Below are positions 38,301 through 50,300 of a stretch of 64,000 nucleotides of DNA, in pieces. The number at the start of each line of letters is the position of its first letter. The stretch's first letter is position 1. The notes beneath the pieces were generated by a model. The model saw only the letters and a program-made list of their open reading frames with translations, searched no databases and was not told the origin of the DNA. Source of the DNA: Morella rubra. Lineage: Eukaryota; Streptophyta; Magnoliopsida; Fagales; Myricaceae. The DNA is taken from positions 25,057,614 to 25,121,613 of the forward strand of contig CM025856.1 in assembly GCA_003952965.2 (NCBI GenBank). Reading direction: 5' to 3'. Made by a program: the position numbers and the translations under genes.

Positions 38301-41300
38301 TTCATATTTGGGATATGATTATTGAAAGGATGGTGAGGAGGTTGGTTGGTTGGAAGAGGATGTATCTTTCTAAGAGTGATAGGCTTACTCTCATCAAGTC
38401 TACCCTTTCGTGCCTTCCAACATATTTCCTATCTCTATTTCCTATCCCAGTCATAGTGGCTAATAGGTTGGAGAAGATTCAGAGGGACTTCCTTTGGGGC
38501 AGCGATGAAAATGAGCATAAATTCCATCTTGTGAAGTGGGAGTGAGTTTGTTCTCCTTTTGATCATGGGGGTTTGGGGCTCCGGAGGTTTTCCATGTTTA
38601 ATAGGGCTCTTTTGAGTAAGTGGTTGTGGCGCTTTGCTCATTAGAGAGATAGGCTTTGGAGACTTGTTATTGCTGCAAAATACGGGAGGTATGAGGGTGA
38701 TTGGAGATCTCGTTCCATTCGGGGGCCTTATGGAGCTAGTCTTTGGAGATTTATTTCCCAAGGGTGGGATGTGTTCAGCAAGCATATCAGGTTTATAGTG
38801 GGAAGTGTTGTTAGGGTACGCTTTTGGCAGGACGTTTGGTGTGGGGATAAACCTTTGTCCTTAGCTTTTCCGGTGGTTTTTAGTTTGGCTAGAAATAAGG
38901 AGGCTTCTTTGGCGGATTGTTTGGTGAGGAATGATGGTCTTGTAGCGTGGAATGTCTTATTTGTTAGAGCTGCCAATGATTGGAAGGTGGAAGAGTTCTC
39001 CGAGTTTTACTCTCTTTTGTACAGTTTGGTACTAAGGAGAGAGGAGGAGGATAAGATGATTTGGATAGGCTCTAAAAATGGCTTGTTCTCGGTTAAGTCT
39101 ATGTACAATTTGGTTGCTTGTAGATCCAGCTTGCCTTTTCCTTGGAAAGGGGTGTGGAGGTCGAAGTGCCCTTTGAGGATTTCTTTCTTCGTGTGGGAGG
39201 CTATGCATGGGAAAATTCTTACTACGGATAATCTTCGAAGAAGAGGCTTCTACATTGCTGATTGGTGCTACCTTTGTCGCAGTGAAGGGGAGTCGATTGA
39301 CCACGTGCTCCTCCATTGTACTTTCGCGCAGGGGGCTTTGGAACCATGTGCTTGGTATTTTGAATTTTCATTGGGTGATGCCCGAGAAGGTGGAGGGAGT
39401 GTTGTGGAGTTGAAATAGAAGGTTCTCAAGCCTAATTGCCAAAGCTATTTGGAGAATGATTCCTTCTTGCATATGGTGGTGTCTTTGGAGGGAGCGGAAT
39501 AGTAGATGTTTTGATGCTTGTTCCATGTCTTTAGAGAAGTTGAAAGGATTTGTGTTTCTTTCTCTTGTTAGTTGGGTTAATGCGGTGCTTGGATACCCTT
39601 TTGTTGATTTTCTTAGTTTTGTTACTTGTTTAGAGTAAGCGTTCTCAGTATAGATCCTTGTACTGTTTTCGCTTTTTCTAATACGATTGGTTATTTATCA
39701 AAAAGAAGTGGTGTACAAGATTCTTAGATACCTCAAGGGGTCCTTGGGTAGAGGGCTATTCTTCAAGAAAAGTGAAAGCAAAGGAGTGGAGATCTTCATA
39801 GATGCTGATTGGGCAGGCTCAGCAAAAGATAGACTGCCTACCACTGTATATTGTACCTTTGTATGGAGTAACTTGGTAACTTGGAGAAGCAAGAAACAGA
39901 ATGTAGTGGCCAGAAGTAGTGCCGAAGCTGAGTTCAAAGCAGTTGCACAGGGAATGTGTGAAGGGCTATGGCTAAAGAAACTCTTAGAAGAACTACATGT
40001 TAAGTAAAATTACCGATTAAACTCTACTGTGATAACAAAGCAGCCACCAACATTCTCTCAACCCAAACACATAGAAGTTGACATACATTTCATCAAGGAA
40101 AAGGTTGAAGGTGGGATCATTTGTATGACCTATGTCCCTACAAAAGAACAAACAGGGGACGTTTTCACAAAAAGATTGTCTCCGCAAAATTTTGATGATT
40201 TTATCGGCAAGTTGGAAATGATCAATATTTACGACCCAACTTGAGGGGGAATGTAGAAATCCAGAGTATCATGAAGAGTATCCCGAGAATCATGGAGTGC
40301 ATATAATATCCCGGATATTACGGGGTAATTAGGAATAGCAATATTTGGAGATATTCGGTATTCTTGATTTAGGCAGATTTCAGGGATTAATTCCTTATGT
40401 ATACACCTCTCTATGGTGTTATAAATAGAGACGATACCTGTACATTTATTTTCATTCAAGCAATATAAAAAAAGTTTCATTCTTCCTTCACTTCTTTTTT
40501 TTTCTAAGCCACTTATCATATTGTCATTTCCCTACATTGTTGGTATTTTTATCAATTAGTTCTAGTGGTTATGAAGACTGTTTATCAGTCAACCGATTAA
40601 CGTCTAATCCTTTCAGGGTAAGGTTCAATTGTTACTATAATACTTTTGATTCAATGAAAAAAAAATTTTATGAGGATTTTGTATCTACTAAAACAAGAAT
40701 ATTCTATTAAAACAAATAATATTAGTTAAAAAATATAGGGTTTATGTTGTTTACAAGTGTGTTGCTTTTCTGTCTGTTGGTGCAAATATTCAAGCGGCTA
40801 AATCCAATGAGGCAAATCTTGTTAGTTTCTTTGATTCTTTGTTCCCTCTGATTGCCCTCTTGCAATTCCTGCCATGGCTTACATCACCCAAGCATGGCTA
40901 GTGGAACCATTGGTTGGGATGCAGTGATTCGGTGGGGTTTGAAGAGGAATTTAGATTCTTGTTTGTGCAACAGTTTTACATGTTATTCACATTAAAAGCG
41001 GCCTTGTTTTACCAGTTGGATCAGTTTTATCTTGGGCCCATTTAAGACAACGTTTTCCTAGCCTAAAAATTGTTTAGAAACTACTTCCTGACAAGGGTTC
41101 CCCCAGATGTGCCATAAAAATTGATGAAAACTTACAATCTGGCTGCATCTAATTCCGACTACATAGAATCCAGTGAGACCACGTAGGGGTCAACGTGGCA
41201 CTGGGAATTCAGTTCAACTCATTGAAATCCAGGTTCGCACAAATCTGATATTCCAGCAGGTTAACCGTTTCTTGGCTGGTTTCCCACTGACTCATAATTT

Positions 41301-44300
41301 TGCTGTTCAGCTAGTTTCAAGGTATCTCAGGGGTTTCAGTGTATTTTTTTGACTGGTTCAGGTCATTTCCAACAGATTTAGGTTTTTCCCACTGCTTCAT
41401 GCAACCGCCTATGTTTGTTACTCAAGAAGTATTAAGGTAGTGTTTGCAAGCTAAAAAATGCTTTGTATCCTAAAACAATCGCCCAAAACATGGTTTGGGA
41501 AGTTTTCTGAAGCTATGATAAGAGTCTGCCCGTCAGCAATGCCAAACAGATCACTCAATATGTCACATACATACTAATGTTGGTTTTATTGTTCTTATTG
41601 TATATGTTGATAATATTGTTATTATTGGGAATGATAATAAAGTTCGATTATAAAGGCTATGCTCAAACATATGTATCTCTTACGCTGTGAGTGTGGTCAG
41701 TCAATTCCGGGAAGCTCTTAGAGTTCCTCATTGAGATGCTGTGTACACCAAATGTTCACCTCAAAGTGGAAGGTTTCACCGAGTGATTGAGCAGTCTCTC
41801 CTTAGGATCAAAGGTCTACTATGAGATATATACGTTGCTAGAGGGTAATTTAGTGACATGGAAGAGCAAGAAGCAAACAGTGGTAGTTTAAAGAAGAGAC
41901 GTAGCACACCATTATAAATTTCAGAATATAGTGACACCGTGAAATAATGAGTTAATTGTGTTTGCCTAGAGTATTTGATCTGGTTATGGAAAAATGAATA
42001 CAACAAAACATTTTCGGAAGTTGGAATATGAAAGTTGACACCGTAATTTTTTATTGTATTTACTTTATTACAAATATTTGTAATACTTCAACTCTCTGTG
42101 GAAAGTGAGTTTAATAGCTCAGTACCCTAACTCAGTTCTAGGGTAAGGACAAAGGACTTTCCTGATGGAGAATAATGCAACCATGTGAACTCTAAAAGAG
42201 AAGGCAATATAGCCGTTTTATTTTGATAAGTAAGGCAATTTTATTAGAAACAAAAAAAAGGAGAAACAGTACAAAGGACTGTACTGAGAGTCCTAAACCA
42301 TGCAAGTTAGAAAACTAAGGAATCTGAAAAATTCGAAAAAGGGAACCCCAACACCGAGTTTGCACAAACGAACAAAGACTACAGAAACTTTTCCCTCAAG
42401 CACTCCACTGAAATGGCCACACCCTCAAAGCATCTACTATTTCTCTCTATCCAAATACACCACCAAATACAAGGAGGTATCATCTTCCAATGCCAAGGCC
42501 AAAGGAAGTTCAATAATTTTGGCCTTGGCTGGCTGGAAGAAAAGAAATCCTTTGGCAATTTGGAAGATGATACCTCCTTGTATTTGGTGGTGTATTTGGA
42601 TAGAGAGAAATAGTAGATGCTTTGAGGGTGTGGCCATTTCAGTGGAGTGCCTGAGGGAAAAGTTTCTGCAGTCCTTGTTCGTTTGTGCAAACTCAGTGTT
42701 GGGGGTTCCCTTTTTCGAATTTTTCAGATTTCCTTAATTTTCTAGCTTGCATGGTTTAAGACTCTTAGTACAGTCCTTTGTACTGTTTTTTTGTTTTCTG
42801 CTGTTTCTAATAAAATTGCCTTACCTATCAAAAAAAAAATTATGTTTTGTTTTCTTTTCATTTCTTTGCAGATTTATTGGTTTTGGCTTGTTTTCATTTT
42901 TGTTCCAATCATTCTATTTGACTAGTTTTTGTCTTGTATTTATCTAATATTTTTACTATCTGAACACATAGCATACCATGTATTAGTTACTGCCTCCATC
43001 AGTGATATGTAGCATTTCCATATCAAAACTTTTGTTTGGATGCTAGACAAAATGCAGATGTATTTACTAGAGCTTAAAATAGCCAAAAACTCAAAGACCA
43101 TTTTTGTGCTGTAGGAAACACAAGGACTAAAATTTTCTTCCAAAAATAGAGGGACTAGTTTTGAATTTGCTGTTTTGCTTTCTTTTTTTTCTTTCTATTT
43201 TCTATTTTTTTGTGACTGTTGATTTTGTTTCCCACATGGATATCTTCATGTGACAAGTGAAACGTTTGACCCACATAGAATTAAGTGAAAATGTGAAAAG
43301 AACTGTGAACCAAACATGGTGCAGTTTTCTCGAACTCAAGGAGAAAAATTGCAAGCATTGCTTGTCGTAATCTGGTTCTTTTTAGTTTTTGAAGTAAGTG
43401 GGTAGTGTTTAATAGGCATGTTGTCTGAAGGGGCTGCAGCTTTTGTCCATTGTCTGTATGGGTTCTTACTTGGTTCATAAATGCATTGTTTCAGTTAAGT
43501 ACTCTGAGACCCAAAAAATAAGCTCCTATGAAGCTTGGGTTTAACCTTTCACAGATATAAAAGTACTTTCACCTTGATGCAGAACCAGTTTTATGAGAAT
43601 CTGGCAGCAGTTGTGAATATGCAGGTTGCGTCATACAATTGCTCTATTATGTCCGATGATGAGAAGTTCTGTATTCTAATACTGGGGGTTGTCTGCGAGC
43701 CATAGATTTATACTAAACTTTGTACTCATTAATTTCTAGTAACTCACCCAGCCTTCAAACACAAGAACCTAGCATTGATTCCACAATTTTGAACAGTACA
43801 AAACCCTGCTATAATAAACCTAAGTCAGCCTACTATAATCTAGGATCCAAAAGAATCCAAAAACAGCCTGCTAATGTACTGGGGATATCTTCACAGTGCT
43901 ATAAGAAGCTTGCATTTGCAACTGTCGTAAGTGAAGGGGAAGGATGTGGCCAAGACAAATGATAAACAACTTCCTACTGGTTTCCCCCCTCCCACCCTGA
44001 GCTACTCGTACAGTAACTAAGGAGCATGATAGAGCATCTTACCTTAAGTTTGGATGGTGAATCCTTTGCCTTGCCTTTCTTGAGTTTCTCCATTCTTTTC
44101 TCAATCTGCAATTCTTGTAGAAGGTACAATTTAGTTCTATCAGTTCACCTTAGCCTTCTGAGCTATTAATATATGCTCAATGAAAAATAAGTGCTTGTTA
44201 AGGTTATCAAAAGAAGGAATATCCGTTCACCAAAATAAAAGGAAAAACCTTCAGGCATTGTACTTTAACACACCATCGTCTAAGTACACAAAACCTGGAG

Positions 44301-47300
44301 TTGTTGCACCAAGCAATACATCAAAAGACTGAACTTTTGACATCAGAAAATAGTCATGGGTGTGGCTGTTCAAGTATATTTTAAAGATAAACTCAGGATG
44401 TGAGGTTCAATGGGCATATACATGGTAACTAAAAGATGTTACCGCAAAACTGTTAGAAAAAAGGTTGAAGCCATTCAAATGAACCGGGTTAAGAATTTTT
44501 TTTTTTTATGAGGAAAGCTTTATTAAAAACTAAGATAGGTTACAGTACAAAGAGCTATACTGAAGACCTAAACCAAGCAAGCTACAAAACTCATGAAATC
44601 AGCAAAATCAAAGAAATAGTAACCCGACACAGCATTCGCCCCATAAAAAAAGACAACTCATCAGCTTGCCCCTTAACCTCTCAATAGACGAAAAAGTATT
44701 CTCGAAGCAACGATCATTCCTCTCCTTCCAGATAGTCCACCAAATGCATAAAGGAATCATCTTCCACACAATCGAAGCATGAGGATCGTTAAACTTCCTC
44801 TTCCAGCACAACACATCCATCACCTTAGAAGGCATAACCCAACAATAATCCAAAATTTTAAACACGTGAGACCAGAGGTCCCTGACAACCTCACAATAAA
44901 GAAAAAAATGATCCATAGATTCCCCACTGCACCTACAAAGGAAACACCAATCCAACAAACAAAAACCCCTCCTCCTGAGGTTGTCAATGGTCAATATTCT
45001 TCCATGGGCAGCCTCCCACACAAAGAAGGAGACTCCAAATCTGCCTCCAAGGGAATGAAATATGAGATCTACCAGAAAGAAGCCCATACAACAACTTCAT
45101 CGAGAACTTGCCGGTCTTATCCCAACCAACACACTCTATCTTCCCACTCCTGACGACCTTGGCATAAAGAAAAGAGAAAAAGATCAAAAAAACCTCTATC
45201 TCCCAATCATTGGCACCCTAACAAACTGGACATTCCAAACCCCCACACCAGAACTCCCGTCCCAATAATCTGCCACCATAGCTTCCTTATCTCTTGCAAT
45301 GGCGAAGATAAGCCAAAAATCATCCTTCACTGGTCTCTCCCCACACCAAAGATCACTCCAGAAACGAACACTATTGCCACAAACCGAGTATACTGATTAA
45401 AAGGTAAAAGAAACTAGAGAAGGATCCAAAAGAACTAATGCATAAACCAAGAAGGCAAATCATAGGATCAAGTCAAAAACATCAAAGATACATTTTTTTG
45501 AGGCCTCATTTACCTTGTGACAATATCCACAAACAAGGATTGTAACTAAATTTAACAACATGCTACCCACATGATTTAGAATTTGGTTCAGTAGCTCCGA
45601 CTTTTCAAGTCAGAAAAGCACCCTTGCAGCAAGCTATAATAAGCAATACCTGGTCCAAATCAGAGAAAACAAGCTCCAAGTTGATAATATCGATATCAGA
45701 TTTGGGGTCAACCATACCATTCACATGAACAATATCATTATCTTCAAAACAGCGTACAACCTGTGAGAAAAGAAGTATTAGTAATTTGAAAGACAGCTAA
45801 GATACCTAATTGAAATAGCACCAAGATAAATCGAAGTGACATCCTGGTCCAAAAATATATTGTCATATGGTTGCTCAATCATTTAAAAAGATTATCAGTG
45901 ACACTTCTCATAACATTTGCAAGTTACTTCCCTATATTTGCCTAAGGTTTAGGAAGTATGCGAGCCTGCAAATCGTCTTTGATGAAATATCTATCAACTT
46001 CATGTACTTGGTTCCATCATATTAAACCTAACTATAAGATGTGTTATTAACTGCCTTATCGTCATTGTATAATCTCCTGGATTCTTCAAATTTCACACCC
46101 AAGTTTTTGAGCATTTTTATTTCCTTAAAAAGATCAAGAATATACTTTCATTGAGAATCATATCAAGATTTCATAACTCTTTTTTTTTTTTAAGTAAAGC
46201 AATATTATTGAAAGAAAAAGGAATGGAAGTAACAGTACAAAGGACTATACTGAGACATCTAGACCAAACACGCTAGAAAACTAATGAAATCTAAAAACTC
46301 CGAAAAGGGGGAACCCAACATGGCATTCACCCACAAAAAGACTGCAAAAAGTTTCCCCTCAAACTCACCATGGACAAAGCCACACCCTCAAAACATCTCC
46401 CATTTCTCTCTCGCCATAAATGCCACCAAATACAAGTAGGGATCATTCTCCAAATAGCTAAGGCCCAAGGGTCTTTAAAATCCCTTTTGCAGCACAACAA
46501 AACATCAGCTACCCTCCTAGGCATCACCCAATCATAGTCCATAATAGAGAGTACTAAGGACCACAATTCCCTAGCAACCAAACAGTGCAGCAAAATGTGC
46601 TCAACGGACTCCCCATCACATTTGCAAAGATAGCACCAATCAAGCACATTCACTCCCCTCCTCCTCAAGTTTTCAGTGGTGGCTTCCCAAACAAAGAAGG
46701 ACGCCCTAGGCGGGGCTAAAGACCTCCAAATCTGTCTCCAAGGGAAGCTCTCATCAGATCCCCAACAAGAATTGAATACCAGGACTTCACCGAGAAAACA
46801 CCGTTCTTAGATCTCACCCATCACATCTTGTCTTCAGCACGAGTCCTCAAAACTTTAGAATAAAGTAAAGAGAAGAGCGCAGAAAACTCCTCTAACTCCC
46901 AATCATTTGCCCTCCTAACAAACTGAATATTCCACGAAGCACTCTCCGGAAACCCTCTCCATTGGGAGGTGATCAAGGGTGACGTCCTCTCTACATTTAA
47001 TGAGTTTGCGCAACATGGGAAGTTTGAAAAAGCCTCAATGAAACCTTCATTGTGCTGATTCCCAAGAAAGTGGGCGCGGTCGTATTGAAAGATTTTCGCC
47101 CAATTAGCCTTGTGGGTGGGGTTTACAAAATTTTGGCTAAGGTGTTGGCGAATATGCTGAAGGTGGTCTTGAGTGGTATTGTTTCGCCCTCTCAAAACGC
47201 GTTTGTGAAAGGTAGACAAATTTTGGATTCCGTTCTCATAGCTAATGAGTGCATTGACTCCAGGATGCACTCCCACATCCCGGGCATGATCTGCAAATTG

Positions 47301-50300
47301 GATGTCCATAAGGCATACGACCACGTGAATTGGAGGTTCCTTTTATACCTCTTGCGGAGGTGTGGATTTGGGCTAGGTGGTGCCTTTGGATCGAGTTTTG
47401 CATCTCCACCGTTAAATATTCGGTGGTTGTGAATGGATCTCCTCATGGTTTTTTCGGTGGGTCTCGTGGGCTACGTCAAGGTGATCCCCTTTCACCTTTA
47501 CTGTTCGTTATTGTCATGGAATCTTTTAGTAGGATGATGAAGATGTTGATTGGCAATGGTTTCATTGAAGGGTTCGATGTTGGAGTTGGTGGTAGAGGTG
47601 GGGTGAGCATATCTCATTTATTATTTGCGGATGACACTCTCATTCTTTGTGGGGCTGATGAGGGCCAATTTCGACATCTTCGATGCCTTCTCCTTTGTTT
47701 TGAGGCAGTGTCGGGTTTGAAGATTAATCTCTCCAAGTCCGAAGCCATCCCTATTGGTACCGTTGTCAATGTGCATGCTTTGGCTTCTATTTTGGGCTGT
47801 CGGGTTGTTCTTTGCCTATCACTTATGGGCCTCCCCTTAGGGGCTACCTTTCAAATGTTCTCGCATTTGGAGTGATATTATCAAAAGGACGGAGAGGAGG
47901 TTGGCAAGGCTAAAAAGGAAGTGATCAATTCTAGACCAAGACTGGGAAGCTTTACCATTCGACCAAGTAAAAGTACCTCCCGACATCATAATATCCACTA
48001 ACTGATTTTCAGCAATGAAGTCTGAAAAATCCACCATAGCACTCCCAAAACTGCCCAACCCAGAACGTTCGCTTGGAAACCGAGTGACATTGAAGTCGCC
48101 TCCAATGCACCAAGGAAGGTTCCACCAAACAAAAACTCCAGCCAACTCCTCCCATAATAATCTCCAGCAACGGTCATCATTGGGGCCATAAACCCCGAGA
48201 ACATCCACTGAACACCATCCTCAATATTTCTAAAAACCACCGACACAGAGAAACTACCCACACAAGAATCCACCATATCCAACACCCTCGAATCCCATAA
48301 GATTAAAATGCCACCTGAGGCACAACCGCCTCCAAACTATACCACCTAACATGCTGCCCCCCATAAACTCCTAATGGTAGCCCTCGTCACCTCCAACAAC
48401 TTAGTCTCTTGGAGACATACCACCTCCGGTTTCCATCCCCCTCAATAAATCACCCTATCATTCAACCCCCGAACATTCCAACTCACAATTTTGAGCTTCA
48501 TTTAGACTACACGGGTCCCTCCCATCCTTTCCATTTTTTCTCGAAACATAGGTCTTCCCCTCATAGTTAACCGCAGATTTCAACCCCTTCAATTCTCTTT
48601 TAAGTTTACTCCCCGTCTTACAAGGTGTCTTAGGACACCAATTCCCCCGCTCCTTCTCCAAAGATGCAAATAGGGCCTCCAAATCCGCCTAATGGCCTTC
48701 ACAAGACAAGCCAACCATATGCCTAAATGAGGTCACCATACCCAACACCCAGTCTGAAGAATCAAGACTGGCAGAAAAATCCTCCCTTCCACTCTGGATA
48801 GCACACACTGCTAGAGGTTCCACTTCCACAATTGGGTTGCCTGTAGTACACACACCAGCTCTCCATTATTACTACAAGCTGGCTGAGAAGGCACAGGGTT
48901 GGTTTCTACCAGATGCCAGCCAAAAAGAGTTTTCCCCCACCCTCCAAAGGGAGCCCTAGAAAAATCCTCTAGCCCTGCCCGATCCCCCTCACCCTCCCAG
49001 CTCGCCTCCTCCAGAAGACTAAGGGCCCCTTCGACAACAACAATAGCCTCTCCCTCTGAAACCCCACTCTAAGAGGTCCCAATTAGAGTGTCGGCATGGT
49101 CTGGCTCCGAAAAGAGCCTGCCCGACGATTCCTGCAAGCCAGGCGAGGAGCGGTCCAAAACAGCTCCATGGAGGGCTTTTAGATCTATCGCACGCATATT
49201 CTCAGCCAACTCCACTAAAGAAGAGTCAGCGATCCCATCTGAGCCTTCAGTAATGAAATTCGGCATAAAAAACACCCCTTGGGAGGAAACCCCCACCTCG
49301 GCAGGCGCAAGACCGGAGCTCAACAATAGCTCCGGCGTCGGAATGGCCACCGGACAGTCACCTCCCGCCGCAGAAAGCACCGACAACGATCCTTCCACCG
49401 GCTCGAGCTGGTCAGCACCACCCACCACGTCTCCAGCATTAACGTTGACAGATCTGCTCCTAGCAACGGGTCGCGGGGGAGACCCAACTCCAACCCAGTA
49501 TTGACCCGACCCAGCCCCAAAGGCCCCTTCAACAACCAAATAAGGCCCAACTTCCGCGGGCCACACTGGCCCACTCGAAGTTCCCACTCCACCTGGGCCA
49601 CCCATTACCCCACAACACATCATCGGGCCCAAAGAGCCATCTGTGCCCTCCAAACCCAATGACCATATGAGCTGGTCCAGCTCATCCCTTAAGCCCAGCA
49701 ATTTTTTTCTAAAAAGAGGCATACAAATTCCGTTCACCCTTAAAAGCCCTTGTCGACTCGCCCAATCTCACAGCCGTGGAAAAAACATCCCGCTGTATTG
49801 CATGCTTTTTTTGCACATGCAAAGACAGATCGTCCTTTTTGTCATCTTCATCATAACACTCTACAGACGACACCTGCCCTCCTACACCCACCACTGACTT
49901 CCCCTTATTCACTACTTCAGCAAAAGAAAGCCCTCCCTTCAGCCCCTCCCGACCAGAAAGATGTTTCCCCTTATTTCCAGTTATAACTTTACCACTCCGG
50001 AGGTAATCAACCACCTCCTGGAACACCCCAGCCAGCAACCTCCACCCTTCTCCACCCTTGCCTTCTGGAATGAGAACCACTCCCCTACGACGGCCCTCTC
50101 CGAATTCAGCAATGGCTACGTACCTTCCCGCCTTATTAGCACACCTCTATGCTAGGAAAGCACAAGAGATATCGTTGGCTTTCGAGACAAATGATCATCC
50201 CCCTGCAGCTGCCATCAGTTTTTCAGCCATGTTAACCACCCAAACTGCTCCAAATTTCCCCAAGGAAATCGAACTAACAGCCTTTCTACTCCATTCCGTA

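Larger units (their letters stand above)
29953..40490 (+). mobile_element. Ty1/Copia retrotransposon, complete but decayed and split
   Basis: LTRs 29953-30190 and 40252-40490 (about 239 bp, TGTAGAAAT to TTCCTTCA) are flanked by a perfect CTTCT duplication (29948-29952 and 40491-40495). The initiator-Met primer site TGGTATCAGAGCC is at 30191 and a purine tract TTGAGGGGGA at 40241-40250. By hand the LTRs differ at about 16 sites plus one indel, so insertion is old. The internal region shows, in order, gag, half zinc knuckle, protease, integrase, reverse transcriptase and RNase H, all with stops or shifts. A LINE interrupts it at 33952-39703. It lies in YchF intron 5. Confidence 0.95.

Noticed and set aside
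42300-42737. Near-identical frames on both strands taken as a gene pair
   Set aside because: The identity comes from the LINE palindrome, not from two genes.
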